NCBI GenBank assembly: GCA_030642465.1 | Contig: DAOWNS010000062.1 | Location: forward strand, 1 to 8,598 | Direction: 5' to 3' | DNA length: 8,598 nucleotides | Source: Candidatus Thorarchaeota archaeon | GTDB taxonomy: Archaea; Asgardarchaeota; Thorarchaeia; Thorarchaeales; Thorarchaeaceae | Shown here: piece after piece, positions 7,503 through 8,598 of the stretch | How positions within the stretch are numbered: position 1 is the first letter of the stretch | Layout of the letters: each line of letters starts with the position of its first letter | The notes under the pieces: generated by a model | What the model saw: the letters and a program-made list of their open reading frames with translations, nothing else | Database searches by the model: none | Told to the model about the DNA's origin: nothing | Program-made: the position numbers and the translations under genes

Positions 7503-7575
7503 GACGGCTATCTAATAAGTGTCCAAGTTCGTCCAAGATTCTTGGAGCTGTTGCCAACCCTATCCGATAGCCGTC
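7503..7575. repeat. Concentric inverted repeat at the broken end of the MFS gene
   Basis: The outer arms GACGGCTATC (7503-7512) and GATAGCCGTC (7566-7575) are a perfect 10-bp inverted pair. A second perfect pair, TCCAAG (7532-7537) and CTTGGA (7541-7546) with a 3-nt loop, shares exactly the same centre (7539), leaving 19 nt between stems on each side. The outer similarity continues weakly inward (ATA, G and T matches). GTCCAAG also occurs as a direct repeat at 7521 and 7531. The right arm lies in the MFS motif A codons and the left arm covers the premature stop. It could be a recombination or insertion footprint, a structured RNA, or chance. Confidence 0.5.
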
Positions 7576-7807
7576 CTAACGGGCCAGCCAGCACAATCCT
7601 TGCTACTGCAAAGGATGCTGTAAGTATTCCCAACTCGGTCGCTCCTACCCCTAGCTCCACGATGTAGAATGGGAAGATGGGCATAATGATGCCAAAGCCA
7701 ATTTGTAGTATGCTCAAGGACAGCGCAAGCGCGAAGACCTGCCTCATGCCTTCGGAGGAAGAGGATGGCTCCGGATGTGCATCGGCTTCAGATCTTGCAG
7801 ATTCCAT
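7508..7807 (-). pseudogene. Truncated major facilitator superfamily transporter (N-terminal two helices)
   Basis: The ATG at 7807 starts a 99-residue frame; an in-frame TGA just upstream excludes a longer N-terminus. Residues 1-20 are a Ser/Glu-rich tail. Residues 23-50 form helix 1 with the MFS signature IIMPIFPFYIVELG; residues 58-76 form helix 2. Then comes MFS motif A, GRLSDRVG (78-85), which joins helices 2 and 3. The frame departs from MFS sequence at the next codon (NSSKNLG) and stops 14 residues later. MFS transporters have about 400 residues and 12 helices, so this is about a fifth of one and cannot transport. No remaining helices were found on either side of the nuclease operon. It lies 72 nt after the ACT regulator. 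Deletion, inversion or insertion in the gene are all possible; assembly error is less likely but not excluded. Confidence 0.7.
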
Positions 7808-7879
7808 GGGAATAGACGCTCACCGTGGACCGCTTCTTGCGCCTTTTCATCTTTCCCAAATCGGATGTTGAGTAGCTAA

Positions 7880-8389
7880 TTACCCTTCGATAATCACGCG
7901 ATTGACACCGGGTATGGAAGCAAGAGCCTCTATTGCAGCTCCTTTCAGTGGCTCTTCAGTTATGACCTTTAAACTGGCCTCTTCACAAATGGCGGCATCC
8001 TCAGCTAACACTTGGCGTATCGGGATGCCATGATGCGATATGGTTGAAGTGACTTGCGATAGAATGCCCGGGTCCTCAGGATTCTCTGCATGGATTGTCA
8101 CAACCCCATATCCTAGAAGTTTCGCTACTTTCTCAAGCGATGCCCCGGCAGGACGAATTAGAGAGAAGAACTTGAAGAGGTCCTCGGTCTTGCAGATATC
8201 CTCAGTCGTAGCGCGAACGGTTCGCCTATCTATATCTAGCGCGTCACCTATTGCCTTGAGAGGTATCCGCACGTCATTACATTTGATGACTCCTGGAGCT
8301 TCGACATTGAACCCGTGACAAATCAATGCCCCTGCAACTTTCAGCCTAAGAGGCATATCATTGAAACGCTCAACAATCTTTAGCCACAT
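7880..8389 (-). CDS. HTH-ACT domain predicted regulator of amino acid metabolism (COG2150-like)
   Basis: This 169-residue protein, of full length for the family, starts at ATG 8389. Residues about 40-68 (VRIPLKAIGDALDIDRRTVR) form a helix-turn-helix, expected to bind DNA. Residues 95-169 form an ACT domain: the strand GVVTIHAENPEDPGIL, with DPGIL (106-110) at the usual ligand-loop position, then GIPIRQVLAED and a final strand VNRVIIEG. ACT domains typically bind amino acids, so the protein probably senses an amino acid and controls biosynthesis or transport genes. The ligand cannot be read from sequence. The gene lies 26 nt after the acetyltransferase stop and 72 nt before the truncated MFS gene on the same strand, so it may once have controlled or been co-expressed with that transporter. 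Function by homology only. Confidence 0.82.
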   Translation of the reverse strand: MWLKIVERFNDMPLRLKVAGALICHGFNVEAPGVIKCNDVRIPLKAIGDALDIDRRTVRATTEDICKTEDLFKFFSLIRPAGASLEKVAKLLGYGVVTIHAENPEDPGILSQVTSTISHHGIPIRQVLAEDAAICEEASLKVITEEPLKGAAIEALASIPGVNRVIIEG

Positions 8390-8415
8390 TTGTACGGCAT
8401 CCTCAGAACATCAAA

Positions 8416-8598
8416 TCAGACGTTCAATGCCTTTTCCATAAGCACTTCATCGATAAAGCCTTTGGGCATCCTAAAATGACGCGCTCTTCGTCCCACAATT
8501 TGATAGCCGAGTGACTCATAGAGTGATAGAGCCGTCGAATTGGTTTCGAAGGTGCTTAGAACGATTTTCTCATACTCCCTTTCGATGGCCGCAGTTTC
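8416..8598 (-). CDS. GNAT-family N-acetyltransferase, C-terminal part (5' end outside window)
   Basis: Sixty residues are visible, from the right edge to TGA at 8418-8416. They end like ribosomal-protein or small-molecule GNAT acetyltransferases: strand IVLSTFETNSTALSLYESLG, with the conserved Asn and the A-LY-LG helix, then YQIVGRRARHF and the closing strand IDEVLMEKAL. The acetyl-CoA loop (Q/RxxGxG/A) would lie upstream of the window, so activity cannot be judged. The acceptor substrate is unknown. It is followed 26 nt later by the HTH-ACT gene, suggesting an operon. Confidence 0.8.
   Translation of the reverse strand, partial: ETAAIEREYEKIVLSTFETNSTALSLYESLGYQIVGRRARHFRMPKGFIDEVLMEKALNV

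Noticed and set aside
1..8598. CRISPR array, tRNA or rRNA genes
   Set aside because: No regularly spaced direct repeats and no cloverleaf or rRNA-like conserved blocks were seen on either strand by eye.

Overview
The window looks archaeal. The RecA-family protein has the N-terminal helix-hairpin-helix layout of archaeal RadA. The HTH-ACT regulator has the layout of COG2150, a mainly archaeal family. Two of the starts I checked are GTG with GGAG/GAGG-type ribosome sites. The secreted Ig-like protein with one C-terminal anchor and a short basic tail resembles surface proteins common in Asgard (Thorarchaeia-like) and related archaea. I would guess Asgard at low confidence; no rRNA, tRNA or CRISPR was seen to settle it.

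Layout. The plus strand, 1-1399, carries the 3' part of a secreted-type zinc metalloprotease and a signal-peptide/C-terminal-anchor membrane protein. Positions 1400-1786 hold plus-strand peptide stretches split over several frames, probably a decayed gene. Everything from about 1802 to 8598 that looks coding reads on the minus strand, so the two blocks converge near 1790. In transcription order the minus block is: the C-terminus of a GNAT acetyltransferase (cut by the window), an HTH-ACT regulator, an MFS transporter that stops after its second membrane helix, a 1430-residue protein, a 326-residue RadA paralog starting 2 nt after it, and a broken small ORF.

The core of interest is the pair at 2134-7409. 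The large protein has a recognisable RecB-type PD-(D/E)XK nuclease centre (D374, D404-x-K406, Q457-xxx-Y461). It is followed by what I read as a RecA-fold domain that has lost its Walker A lysine and Walker B aspartate. The small partner is a RadA-like ATPase with intact Walker A and B, but with His where RadA has its catalytic Glu. I infer that the two proteins form a heteromeric machine that binds, remodels and cuts DNA. Repair, recombination and mobile-element defence are all possible, and I know no named system with this composition.

The edges of this pair look disturbed. The upstream MFS gene is broken inside its conserved motif A, exactly where a concentric inverted repeat (7503-7575) lies. 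Downstream, a small same-strand ORF is interrupted by an in-frame TGA. This fits a module that was inserted or rearranged, but it is inference from one window.
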